A stretch of 64,000 nucleotides of DNA from positions 1 to 64,000 of the forward strand of contig NZ_SLXO01000003.1 in the NCBI RefSeq assembly GCF_004341375.1. The letters are read 5' to 3'. Below are positions 1-8,194 of this stretch, piece by piece. The position numbers were made by a program, and so were the translations under genes. Each line of letters begins with the position of its first letter. Position 1 is the first letter of the stretch. The DNA comes from Rhodothalassium salexigens DSM 2132 (GTDB lineage Bacteria; Pseudomonadota; Alphaproteobacteria; Sphingomonadales; Rhodothalassiaceae). Under the pieces are notes generated by a model, which made no database searches, was not told the DNA's origin, and saw only the letters and a list, made by a program, of their open reading frames with translations.

Positions 1-48
1 GATCACCGACCATTCGAAATCCGTCAGGTCATAGCGGCGCCGGCTCAT
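1..48 (-). mobile_element. IS5-family transposase, N-terminal fragment (cut by window edge)
   Basis: The complement reads a Shine-Dalgarno AGAGGAGG followed by ATG at 48-46 and a 16-residue open start, MSRRRYDLTDFEWSVI. This is the typical opening of the small IS5-group (IS427-like) transposases, which begin with a Tyr-Asp-Leu-Thr-Asp-x-Glu-Trp motif. The frame is still open at base 1, so the rest of the element lies outside the window. The strand means the element's upstream end points into the window. Family assignment rests on 16 residues but the motif is distinctive. Confidence 0.8.
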
Positions 49-128
49 CGTTCCTCCTCTGCAATGAGGAAAAACGTGAATCACAAAACTGACGACAAAG
101 GAATCCCGTTTATGAGTTTATGGCCTAG
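49..128. mobile_element. Probable outer end of the IS5-type element
   Basis: This stretch between the transposase start and the next gene is clearly more AT-rich than the surrounding DNA. It ends near CTAG (125-128), a tetranucleotide of the kind duplicated by IS427-group insertions. The terminal inverted repeat probably lies within about 105-124, but the other end is outside the window, so neither the repeat nor the target duplication can be confirmed. Confidence 0.4.
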
Positions 129-160
129 GAGACGATCCTCAACGGCGGAGGCCCCGTCTC

Positions 161-669
161 ATGCGGTCCGCATTGTTCACCCTGGCCTTGGTCTTGGCCA
201 CAATCCCGGCGCCGGGCGCCCAATCCGCCGGCGCCGCAGACCCGGACACCCGAACTGCAGGCGCCGCCGCCGGCGACGACGGGCTCGTGCGCACCACCGG
301 GGCATTCGATGTGGCCCAGACCGTGGACCGTCTGGCCCGGGCGGTCGAGGCGCGCGGATCGACCATGGCGCAGGTGCGGCGCGTGTCGGGCTCGATCTGC
401 GGCCGAGCCAGGTGCTGATCTTCGGCCGGCCCCAGGGCGGCACGCCACTGATGCAAGCCGCTCCGACCCTGGCGCTTGACCTGCCGCTCAAGGTGGCGGT
501 CTATGAGGACGCCCACGGCACCACCCGTCTTATCCATACCGATCCGGGCTGGCTGCTGGCCCGCCACGGACTCGCCGAACGTCGGCCCGCCATCGACAAA
601 ATGCGCGGGCTGATGACAACGGTGACGGCCATTGCCGCCGGGCAAACGCACGGCACCGACGCCCCCTGA
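161..669 (+). pseudogene. DUF302-family protein, frameshifted
   Basis: The gene starts at ATG 161 behind GGAGG and encodes a signal peptide (residues 1-20, cleavage near the Ala-rich segment). It continues in frame to VDRLARAVEARG, which ends at about base 358. In that frame the reading then runs through unrelated residues to a stop at 416-418. The family sequence resumes in the +1 frame at 352-360 with ARIDHGAGA, then LRPSQVLIFGRPQGGTPLMQ and a normal C-terminus ending at TGA 667-669. DUF302 proteins normally have the RIDH segment directly after the V-x-A-x-G helix. The junction looks like a small deletion between GCGCG-rich repeats, and the product would be lost. The nearby IS end fits local decay. 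A sequencing error is the alternative. Confidence 0.75.
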
Positions 670-737
670 CGCCCCGACACGCCGAGGGCCGCGCCGCCCC
701 TGCCCTTGCCACACGCACCAGTGACAGACGCACCGGA

Positions 738-1301
738 TCAGTCGGCCTCCAGGTCGCGGGCGCGTTCGGTGTGCTTGAGCAGCCCGGTCCATTCGGGGTG
801 GGTCTCGACCATCCGGTGATAGACCGGCTTGACCGCCTCGATCAGCGCGCCGCCGGTATCCAGAATCTCGTCAGCGAACCGCAGCATACGGCTGTTGGGC
901 CAGATCGGGTCGCGTACCGCGGCCACTGCGGCGAAGGCGCCGGCGGCGTCGGTCACCTGCATCCGGTAGAGCAGGATCGCCGCCGCCGCGGTCGAGCGCG
1001 ACCGGCCCATATGGCAATGCACCAACAGATGCCGGACCTGGTGCGGCGCCAGGGCGTCGGCATGGGCGATCAGGTGGCGCACATCTTCGCGGTCGGGGGC
1101 GCGCAGGCCGGCCCGTTCGTCGATCAGGTCGTGCAGCCGCAGGGTCATCCGCGACGCCAACGCCATCCGATCGAGCGCCGGCGGGTCGGGCTCGTCGGGG
1201 TCGATCAGCGACACCGCGTGGCTGATGCCCCGATTGTGCAGGCCGGCCAATTCGTCGAGGCCGGCGATCGACAGGTCGAACGGCAACTGGGTCATGGGCA
1301 T
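738..1301 (-). CDS. Tyrosine/dual-specificity phosphatase-like protein
   Basis: The 187-residue protein carries the cysteine-phosphatase signature C-x5-R as HCHMGRSRST, with nucleophile Cys96 and Arg102. It follows a beta strand (HLLV) and precedes a helix (AAAAILLYRM), as in the P-loop of protein tyrosine phosphatases. A conserved Asp is plausible in the upstream 31-50 loop (SLIDPDEPDP). Proteins of this size are common in alphaproteobacteria and are usually annotated as protein-tyrosine-phosphatase or dual-specificity phosphatase; the substrate is unknown. There is no signal peptide, so it should be cytoplasmic. Start ATG 1301 is preceded by AGGAGGGAG. A second ATG two codons later is possible. 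Confidence 0.8.
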   Translation of the reverse strand: MPMTQLPFDLSIAGLDELAGLHNRGISHAVSLIDPDEPDPPALDRMALASRMTLRLHDLIDERAGLRAPDREDVRHLIAHADALAPHQVRHLLVHCHMGRSRSTAAAAILLYRMQVTDAAGAFAAVAAVRDPIWPNSRMLRFADEILDTGGALIEAVKPVYHRMVETHPEWTGLLKHTERARDLEAD

Positions 1302-1338
1302 ACGCTCCCTCCTTCTGATCGTCGAGGCCCGCCGGCGC

Positions 1339-2601
1339 TCAGTCCAGGGTCAGCAGATCCACCGCCCCGATGGTCGCCGGCACGCCGAGCCAGTCGGCCA
1401 GCGCTTCGGGCACCCAGGCGTCGCGCGGGCGCTTGCCGGTCATCAACAGGGCGAAATTGTCGGCCAGAATCTCTTCGGGGTGGATCGTGTACTGGGTGTT
1501 GCGGCCGATCCGGTCGTAAAGATCGTCCAGATCGTCGGTCCGGTAGAGACGCGCGGTGCCGTCGCGGCCGTTGACCGCCTCGCAGCGGCCGCCGGTGTGG
1601 CGCACCGCCATGAAGCCGGTGCGAAACTGCCCGGCAAAGCCCGGCGGGCGCCGCATCGGGTCATAGGTGCGCGACACGGCGTAGAGCAGCGGCACCACCT
1701 TGGTGGGCACACCGTCGACGGTCACCGGCAGATAGTGCGCATTGACCGGCGCGTCGGGGTTGGTGATCCGCCGCCCGGCATAGGGCGCGGGCAGGTCGAA
1801 GGTGCCGCAGGGCTCGAACCCGATCAGCGCGTAGAGCTCGTCGCGGGCGGCGCGATTGTGCCGCGACAGCACATGAAACAGCTCGTGATAGAACAGCTCC
1901 ACCAGCGTGCCGTCGGCCGCCCGGCGTGCGATCAGCCCCGGCGCCGCCGTCGGCTCCACTGCCGTCGCTGTCGTCTGCGGCGAGGTGGTCGCCGGCCGCG
2001 CCTCGGTCCGGGCCGCTGCATCGGGTTGCGCGCCCTTGGGGCCATCGGCTGAGCCCGGCCCCGGGCCGGTTTGGCGCGGTGGCGAGCCCGCGTCCGGCCG
2101 GCCGGGTGCCGGCTGGGGCCGCTGGGCCGGCGTGCCCGCGTCGCCGGGCTTGGGGGGCGCGACCGGTTGGCCTTGCGGGCCGGTGGGGAACACAATGGCG
2201 TGGGCGCGGGTATGGGCGAGCCCGCCTTCGACCACCGGGCCGGCGCCGACGATTACCACCGTCTCGGGCAGCCAGCGGGCGAGTTTGGCAATCCGCGCGC
2301 GTTCGCCGTCGATCAGGGTGGTGAGCAGGTCGCGTTCGCGGGTGGTAAAGCCGCGCGCGGCCTGGGCATAGGCATCGCGGAGCGCGGCAACCGGCACCGG
2401 CGTTTCGGACAACAGCCGGATCGCCGGGTCAGCGGGGCTCATCTGGTCGAAATAGTCGTCATAGGCGCCGCTCAGGATCGCCCGGGCCTCGTCGGGCGCG
2501 GCCAGGCGCACCTCGACCGCCAGCGCAGGCCCCGCCAAGAGCCCCGCAAGCCCCAAGGTGGCCACCCCACAGATCGCCGCACGACGCAGCATCGACAGCA
2601 T
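1339..2601 (-). CDS. Secreted gluzincin-type zinc metallopeptidase, putative
   Basis: From ATG 2601 (behind GAGG, spacing about 9) the protein has 420 residues. Residues 1-28 form a signal peptide ending AGPALA. A predicted helical N-domain follows, then a Pro/Gly/Thr/Ala-rich linker at about 142-219. The zinc site is FYHELFHVLSRH, with HExxH at His239-Glu240-His243. Near the C-terminus HPEEILADNFALLM offers the glutamate third ligand and the conserved Asp-Asn-Phe turn typical of gluzincins. The protein should act in the periplasm or outside the cell. Substrate and family name are not recognisable to me. An in-frame start 57 bases upstream exists, but it would bury the signal peptide and lacks a ribosome-binding site. 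The phosphatase gene lies 37 bases downstream on the same strand. Confidence 0.7.
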   Translation of the reverse strand: MLSMLRRAAICGVATLGLAGLLAGPALAVEVRLAAPDEARAILSGAYDDYFDQMSPADPAIRLLSETPVPVAALRDAYAQAARGFTTRERDLLTTLIDGERARIAKLARWLPETVVIVGAGPVVEGGLAHTRAHAIVFPTGPQGQPVAPPKPGDAGTPAQRPQPAPGRPDAGSPPRQTGPGPGSADGPKGAQPDAAARTEARPATTSPQTTATAVEPTAAPGLIARRAADGTLVELFYHELFHVLSRHNRAARDELYALIGFEPCGTFDLPAPYAGRRITNPDAPVNAHYLPVTVDGVPTKVVPLLYAVSRTYDPMRRPPGFAGQFRTGFMAVRHTGGRCEAVNGRDGTARLYRTDDLDDLYDRIGRNTQYTIHPEEILADNFALLMTGKRPRDAWVPEALADWLGVPATIGAVDLLTLD

Positions 2602-2733
2602 GACAAAACACCTCGACAGGGCCGGCCAAACGGCGCGGACGGTTGGCGACAACGGCATGGGGCGCGAGCCTAACCGCCCGCGCCCCCGCCGTCACCCCCC
2701 AGCCCTCAAGCCTTCAAGGCCTCAAGGCGGAGG

Positions 2734-5310
2734 CTATGCCGCCGCTTCGACCTGTGCGGCGGCGCCGTCGGCCACCGGCTCCCAACGGCCCCGGCCCGCA
2801 TAGCGCTGCGCCACCCGGCCGGTGTCGTCGAAGGCGTAGAGCGCCAGCCAGCCATGGTCGAGCAGGTGGCGCACATGCTCATGCTTGGCGATCACCGCGT
2901 CGATGGCGTCGGTGGGCGCGGCGATCAGCACCGGCAGGCGCACCGGGTCGTGGATCAGCTTGTCGCCGTCGTCGAGCGACTGAACCGGCAGGCCGACGCG
3001 CAGGTCGCCGGCATTGCCTTCCAGCACACCCACGGTCCCAACGACGTTGTGCAACACCTTGTTGCCGCAACCGAAAACCCGGTTGTCCACGGTCGAGGCG
3101 AAATATTGCAGGCTGATCCAACTGGCCACCACCATGGGCGCGGTCATGATCACTTCGAGCACGCCGAAGCCCTCGTCGCGCTGCCAGTCATAGGAGTGCA
3201 GGAACGCCTTGCCGGCCAGATCCAGATGCTGGGTGAAGGCGCGCGGCGCGGCGACGAAGGCAGCACAGCCGGCCAGCCCCCATTCGGGCCGCACCTGGCT
3301 CCAGTCGCGGCTGCGGTCGATGACGCCGTCGGGTGTCACCCGGCCGGTCGGGTCGGTCAGCAGACCGGCGCGTTCGGCGCGGGCCCGCGCGCCCGCCTCG
3401 TAGAGCCGGTCGGCGAGCCGGGTCGCGTCGGCCTTGTGGCTGTCGGGCACCCGGGCGGTGTCGAACAGCACCACCCGGTCGGTGGTTGTGTCGTGCTGGG
3501 CGCCCAGGAACACCGTGTCCTCGGGCACGGCGAGGCCGCGCTGGGCCAGCCCCCGGCGCACCTCGGGGTCGTTCAGCACCGCTGCGGCGATACGCACATT
3601 GGGTTCGCCGGTCAGGCCGCCGCACGCGCCGCAGTCGAGGCCGGCGGCGTGGGGATTGTTGACCGTGGTCGAACCGTGGCCGACCAACACCACCAGACGC
3701 GCGAAGCCCTCGGTCAGCGACAGGCCGCGCAGCGCGCCCTCGCCCAGCGCCACCCGATCGTCGAGCGGCAGGGCCGAGATGTCGGGCGCCAGGTCGGCAG
3801 CCACCTGGCCGTCGAGGCCGTCGTCGCGCGGGTGCGGCACCGGGCGGCTGGTGCCGAGCGTGTCGGTGACCAGCTTGGCCAGATAGCTCGGCCCGGCGGT
3901 CTCGACGAACGAAAACGCCGACACCGCCGCCATCTTGAACGACTTCCAGGCGCGCGTGGCGGTGCGCCGGGCCCGCCGCTTGTCGATCGCCGCGTGCACC
4001 CGGTCGGCGGCGTCGGCCGGCCCGTGGGCGCAGCGATGGGCGCTGGCCAGGCTTTCGCGCACGGTGTGGCTGGGCAGCAGCGGCACCGGGCAGTGGGCGC
4101 TGCCGACCTCGTCGCCAAGCCGCACATATTCCATGGGGAAGGCGAAGAAGCCGGCAAAACCGATGGTCGCCACATCGGGCGCCACCGCTTCGAGGGCGCG
4201 GCGATAGACCTCGGAACGCACGTCGATGCAGAAGGCCAGTTGGGCAGACGGCCGAGCTGGGCCGGTCTCGATGCGGTCGGCGGCGCCGTTGATGGTGGCG
4301 ATCAAGCGCCGTTGCCAGCCGCGATCATAGGCGGTCTGCAACAGCGCGTCGACCATCAGCGCGGTCTCGCCGGCGCGGTCGGTGGCGTCGTCATAGGCCC
4401 GGCGTGCCTCGGCCCAGGCCCGGTCCACGCCCTGGGGTGCGAGCGCTGTCAGCAGCGCCGCCTCCCAGGCCAGGCGCACGGCCAGGAACTGCGCGGCGGT
4501 GTCGTCCGCCTCGCCGGCCAGTTCGTCGGTCCAGCCCAGATAGCGCGCGTACCCGGCCCAGCCGGCCATGTCCATGACCAGCCGGTGCAGATAGGTCTTC
4601 ACGCCATCGGCGGGCACGCCGAGCAGCGCCAGCGCCTCGGCCGCGGCCGCCGCCGGGTCTTCGGGCAGGGTCTGAACCGCGGCCGAGAAGCCCTTGAGCC
4701 CCATCACGTCGGGCGTCCGGTCCAGCACCGCCTCGGCGCGCCAGGCGGCATAGGGGGCCAGGTGGCGCCAGGGCGACGGCCACAGCGCCTGGCCGCCGTC
4801 GAAATGGCGCCCGGCCCAGTGCGAGATCTGGTCGGTCATGAACCGCGCCCAGTCCTCGCCCGTGGCTTGGGCGGCGACCCCGGCGACCGTGGGCAGGGCG
4901 GCCGCGCGCGCCACCATATCGTCGCCGCGCCCGGCCAGCGTCTTGAGCGCGGCCGCGTCGGCGGGCAGATCGGCGGCACGGTCGCCGGCCTCGCTCCGCC
5001 CGGTTTCCAGCGCCGCCGCCAGGTCGGCATTGGTGATCCGCCCCTCGGCGATCGCCCGGGCATAGAAGCCGCGCGGCATGGCCATGCGCGCCCCAGCGGC
5101 GCGCGCCATGGTCACCGCGGCACGGGTGAAGGTCTGTTCGGCGATGCCGAGGAACGGGTTGACGGCGACAAAGGTGCGCAGCGGCCACAAGGGTGCCACC
5201 CGGCCGGCGGCCTCGGCCAGGGCGGCGCCGGCGGCCTCGGCGGTCAGCGCGGCCTGGCCCGGTGTCGTCGGCTGGCCCGCAGCGGGGGTCATGGTCGGAT
5301 CGAAGGGCAT
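2734..5310 (-). CDS. dabA: DabA: inorganic-carbon uptake subunit (DUF2309/UPF0753)
   Basis: DabA is the cytoplasmic, zinc-binding partner of the membrane protein DabB. Together they form an energy-coupled CO2/bicarbonate accumulation complex related to beta-carbonic anhydrases. Using ATG 5310 (AGGAG seven bases upstream) the protein is 858 residues. The zinc and catalytic residues are visible: LAFCIDVRSE supplies Cys361 and Asp363, and VLVGHGSTT with GLDCGACGG supplies His545 and Cys560. The 15-residue His-to-Cys spacing matches characterised DabA. The N-terminal FVAVNPFLG motif is also family-typical. The upstream ATG 5325 has no ribosome-binding site. dabB ends 11 bases before the start, so the two are co-transcribed. 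Confidence 0.93.
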   Translation of the reverse strand: MPFDPTMTPAAGQPTTPGQAALTAEAAGAALAEAAGRVAPLWPLRTFVAVNPFLGIAEQTFTRAAVTMARAAGARMAMPRGFYARAIAEGRITNADLAAALETGRSEAGDRAADLPADAAALKTLAGRGDDMVARAAALPTVAGVAAQATGEDWARFMTDQISHWAGRHFDGGQALWPSPWRHLAPYAAWRAEAVLDRTPDVMGLKGFSAAVQTLPEDPAAAAAEALALLGVPADGVKTYLHRLVMDMAGWAGYARYLGWTDELAGEADDTAAQFLAVRLAWEAALLTALAPQGVDRAWAEARRAYDDATDRAGETALMVDALLQTAYDRGWQRRLIATINGAADRIETGPARPSAQLAFCIDVRSEVYRRALEAVAPDVATIGFAGFFAFPMEYVRLGDEVGSAHCPVPLLPSHTVRESLASAHRCAHGPADAADRVHAAIDKRRARRTATRAWKSFKMAAVSAFSFVETAGPSYLAKLVTDTLGTSRPVPHPRDDGLDGQVAADLAPDISALPLDDRVALGEGALRGLSLTEGFARLVVLVGHGSTTVNNPHAAGLDCGACGGLTGEPNVRIAAAVLNDPEVRRGLAQRGLAVPEDTVFLGAQHDTTTDRVVLFDTARVPDSHKADATRLADRLYEAGARARAERAGLLTDPTGRVTPDGVIDRSRDWSQVRPEWGLAGCAAFVAAPRAFTQHLDLAGKAFLHSYDWQRDEGFGVLEVIMTAPMVVASWISLQYFASTVDNRVFGCGNKVLHNVVGTVGVLEGNAGDLRVGLPVQSLDDGDKLIHDPVRLPVLIAAPTDAIDAVIAKHEHVRHLLDHGWLALYAFDDTGRVAQRYAGRGRWEPVADGAAAQVEAAA

Positions 5311-5321
5311 GGCTTGGCTCC

Positions 5322-6995
5322 TCATGACTGAAGGGGGGATTGCGCGCTGGGCGCGTGCGACGAGACGGTGGGAACGGCCCCGGGCGTGGCGGACGCACTG
5401 GCCGCGTCGGCGGCGTGGGCCCGGGCGGGCGCCTGGCGCAGCGCGCCGATGCGGCGGTTCACATAGGCGTTGGCATAGGCACCTTGGGCGGCCAGCAGGT
5501 AGAGCCAGCGCCCCTGTCCGGGCGCCAACCGCGGCCCCAGGGCCTGGGCCAGGGTGACCAGGGCGAACGCGCCGCCGACCACCGCCATCACCGCCTGCAT
5601 GGCCAGCGTCGGCTCGACCGGGCGCGGCAGCATGGCGTCGAGCAGCAGGTGGGCGCCCAGTTGCAGGCCCACATAGACCAGCGCCAGCGCGCCGCTGGTG
5701 GTCACCGTGCGCACCACCACCTCGCGGCCCGGCTTACCGGTCAGCCCCTGCGACACCAGATGGGTCAGGCCCATCACCAGGATGGCACCGAACAGCAGGA
5801 TCGCCGGCTCGGTCTCGGGCGTCAGGCCGGCGACCGTGGCGATCACCAGGAACAGCCCCAGCGACAGGGTCAAGGCGGCGACGAAGGCCGCCGGGTGGGC
5901 ACCATAGGGGCCCGGGCGCGGCATCGACCGGCGCACCGTTTCGACCACGCTGCCGGCGGACAGGAACGCGTGCGCCTTGTAAAGCGAGTGGGCGACGATG
6001 TGCAGCACGGCGGCGGAAAACGCCCCCAACCCGCACTGCAACAACATGAAGCCCATCTGCGCGACGGTCGAATAGGCCAGCGAGACCTTGACGCTCGGCT
6101 GGGTGAGCATGGCGATGCAGCCGAACAGCGCGGTGACCGCGCCGATCACCGCCAGCACGGTCATGGCGCCGAGGCTCAACACCATCACGTCGGCGAAGCG
6201 CACCACCAGAAAGCCGCCGGCATTGACGATCCCGGCGTGCAACAGCGCCGACACCGGCGTCGGCGTTTCCATCACCTCCAGCAACCAGCCGTGGGTCGGG
6301 AACTGCGCCGACTTCAGCACCGCGGCGATGACGATCAGCCCGGCGGCCAGCGCCACGCCCCACGGCGCACTGCCGGCAGCGGCCGCCGCCGACGCGGCCT
6401 CGGCGATGCCGGCCAGGTCGGCGGTGCCGAACGCCCGCGCCAGCAGAAGCGCCGCCAGGATCAGTGCGGCATCGCCGGCGCGCGCGGCCAGGAACTTCTT
6501 GCGCGCCGCGACCACGGCGATCGGCCGGTCGGCATAGAACACCAACAACCGGTGCAAGGTCAGGCTGGTGGCGATCCAGGCCGCCACCAGGTGCCACAGA
6601 TTGCCCGCCGTCACCAGCAGCAGCACCGCCGCCAGGGTCAGGCACAGCGCGCCCATGAACCGACCGTGGCGGGCGTCGCCGTCCATATAGTTGCGGCTGA
6701 ACTCGGTGACGATGACGCCGACGAACGACACCAGGCAGGCCATGATGGCGCTCAGCGGGTCGAGGCGCGGGCTGAGCCCCACGCCGCCCACGCCGATCAG
6801 CGCGCCGGTGGCCGGCCCGCCAACGATCAGCCCCAAGCCGGCAACCACCGACAGGGCGAGCGCGCCGAGCGTGGCGACCCGCGCGGCGGTCAGGACGAGG
6901 CGCGGCCGGCGCCCCGGGTCGACCAGCGACACGCCGGCGGCCAGCGCCAGCAACAGCGCGGCCACCGGATAAAAGGCAGCCAGAAAGGCGGACAT
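5322..6995 (-). CDS. dabB: DabB: NuoL/MrpA-like membrane subunit of the carbon-uptake complex
   Basis: This is a 557-residue polytopic membrane protein of the proton-translocating NADH dehydrogenase subunit 5 family (NuoL/MrpA). Transmembrane helices run through the whole length, with charged residues typical of proton channels (for example the Lys in LLKSAQFPTHGWLLEVME and the HxxxH-like IVAHSLYKAHAFLSAGS). In the Dab system this subunit couples an ion gradient to DabA. Start ATG 6995 has GGAG seven bases upstream; a TTG two codons earlier is less likely. It is first in the dabB-dabA operon and diverges from a LysR gene. An orphan NuoL/MrpA paralogue is excluded by the adjacent dabA. Confidence 0.92.
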   Translation of the reverse strand: MSAFLAAFYPVAALLLALAAGVSLVDPGRRPRLVLTAARVATLGALALSVVAGLGLIVGGPATGALIGVGGVGLSPRLDPLSAIMACLVSFVGVIVTEFSRNYMDGDARHGRFMGALCLTLAAVLLLVTAGNLWHLVAAWIATSLTLHRLLVFYADRPIAVVAARKKFLAARAGDAALILAALLLARAFGTADLAGIAEAASAAAAAGSAPWGVALAAGLIVIAAVLKSAQFPTHGWLLEVMETPTPVSALLHAGIVNAGGFLVVRFADVMVLSLGAMTVLAVIGAVTALFGCIAMLTQPSVKVSLAYSTVAQMGFMLLQCGLGAFSAAVLHIVAHSLYKAHAFLSAGSVVETVRRSMPRPGPYGAHPAAFVAALTLSLGLFLVIATVAGLTPETEPAILLFGAILVMGLTHLVSQGLTGKPGREVVVRTVTTSGALALVYVGLQLGAHLLLDAMLPRPVEPTLAMQAVMAVVGGAFALVTLAQALGPRLAPGQGRWLYLLAAQGAYANAYVNRRIGALRQAPARAHAADAASASATPGAVPTVSSHAPSAQSPLQS

Positions 6996-7061
6996 GAGCA
7001 ATCTCCGTCAAAAAGAAGCGGGGTGGGAAAGCGATGCTGGGGCTTGGAGTAGCAGCCCGAT

Positions 7062-7132
7062 TTTGATATATAAAATTCAATGATTGGAACGAATCGTTCG
7101 GAAAATACGAACGTTTACGGAGCCGCCACGCC
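7062..7132. promoter_or_regulatory. Divergent dabB / LysR control region with overlapping palindromes
   Basis: An AT-rich block at 7062-7080 lies beside two overlapping inverted repeats. GAACGA-A-TCGTTC occupies 7087-7099, and CGTTCG-N7-CGAACG occupies 7095-7113. LysR-type regulators bind partly symmetric sites with T-N11-A cores between divergent genes, so these are the likely operator and activation sites. Binding has not been shown; the assignment rests on position and symmetry. Confidence 0.6.
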
Positions 7133-8005
7133 ATGGCCGCGCTGAACTATCACCATCTGCGCTATTTCTGGGCGGTGGCCCATGAGGGGTCGCTGACCGG
7201 TGCGGCGGCGCGGCTGAACGTGGCGCAATCGTCGCTGTCGGTGCAGATCAAGACCCTGGAGGAGCGGCTGGGCCACGCGCTGTTCGAGCGCCGGGGCAAG
7301 CATCTGGTGCTGACCGAAGCGGGGCGCATCGCGCTCGACCATGCCGACGCCATCTTCGACCTGGGCGACGATCTGCTGGCCACGCTGGCCGAGGCCGGCA
7401 CCGCACAGCGCAGCGTGTTCCGGGTCGGCGCGGTGTCGACCCTGTCGCGCAATTTCCAGCTCAGTTTCCTGCGCCCTTTGCTGGACCGCGTGGACGTGGA
7501 GGTGGTGATCCGCTCGGGCCGGCTGGGGCCGCTGTTGCAGGCGCTCGAAGCCCACCAGTTGGACGTGGTGCTGGCCAACACCCTGCCGCCGCGCGACGCC
7601 GCCAGCCCCTGGCTCGCCCATGTGATCGACGACCAGCCGGTCAGCCTTATCGGCACACCGGGCCGGGTCGCCGGCCGCGCCGACCTGGCCGCGCTGGTCA
7701 CCGACAACGCGCTGGTGGCGCCGACCCGCGACAGCAGCATCCGCGCCGACTTCGACGCGCTGATGGACCGGCTGGGCCTGCGCCCGCGCCTGGCGGCCGA
7801 GGTGGACGACATGGCCATGCTGCGGCTGTTGGCCCGCGACGATATGGGGCTTGCGGTGCTGCCGCCGATCGTGGTGCAGGATGAACTGGACAGCGGCGCC
7901 CTGGTCGAGGCGCTGCGCCTGCCCGACCTGACCGAGTCGTTCTACGCCATCACCCAGCGCCGCCGGTTTCCCAACCCCTTGCTGAAGGCGCTGTTGCCGG
8001 CCTGA
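7133..8005 (+). CDS. LysR-family transcriptional regulator (NhaR-like), divergent from dabBA
   Basis: The 290-residue protein has a clear N-terminal winged helix-turn-helix at about residues 3-62 (NYHHLRYFWAVAHEGSLT, then AAARLNVAQSSLSVQIKTLE). A linker helix and a periplasmic-binding-protein-type effector domain to the C-terminus follow. The opening resembles the NhaR subgroup. It is transcribed away from dabB across a 137-base region with palindromes, the classical arrangement for a LysR protein controlling its divergent neighbour. It may therefore sense carbon status and activate dabBA, which is an inference from context. ATG 7133 has GGAG 10-12 bases upstream. Confidence 0.88.
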   Translation: MAALNYHHLRYFWAVAHEGSLTGAAARLNVAQSSLSVQIKTLEERLGHALFERRGKHLVLTEAGRIALDHADAIFDLGDDLLATLAEAGTAQRSVFRVGAVSTLSRNFQLSFLRPLLDRVDVEVVIRSGRLGPLLQALEAHQLDVVLANTLPPRDAASPWLAHVIDDQPVSLIGTPGRVAGRADLAALVTDNALVAPTRDSSIRADFDALMDRLGLRPRLAAEVDDMAMLRLLARDDMGLAVLPPIVVQDELDSGALVEALRLPDLTESFYAITQRRRFPNPLLKALLPA

Positions 8006-8031
8006 TCGCCTGCGCACCCGGTGTCAGCCGT

Positions 8032-8060
8032 TTGACATGCGGCCCTAAACCGCGTAATGA
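8032..8060 (+). promoter_or_regulatory. Sigma70-type promoter for ffh and the ribosomal genes
   Basis: A perfect -35 hexamer TTGACA (8032-8037) and a -10 hexamer TAATGA (8055-8060) are separated by 17 bases. They lie 134 bases upstream of the ffh start, after the end of the LysR gene. This is the best sigma70-like promoter in the window by eye. Confidence 0.6.
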
Positions 8061-8194
8061 CCCTATCCGATTCCGGTTTTCGGACATGACATACCGATCC
8101 GCGCCCGAGGGTGCCCACCAGTCAGCGAGGTTTCGCCCACTGGTGCCATTGGTGTTTGTCTGACCGCCGTTTGCCCACCGGATGGAGAGGCATG

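Noticed and set aside
2854..5331. Plus-strand open frame of 825 codons opposite dabA
   Set aside because: DabA on the other strand has all catalytic residues; the opposite frame has no motif and no ribosome-binding site.
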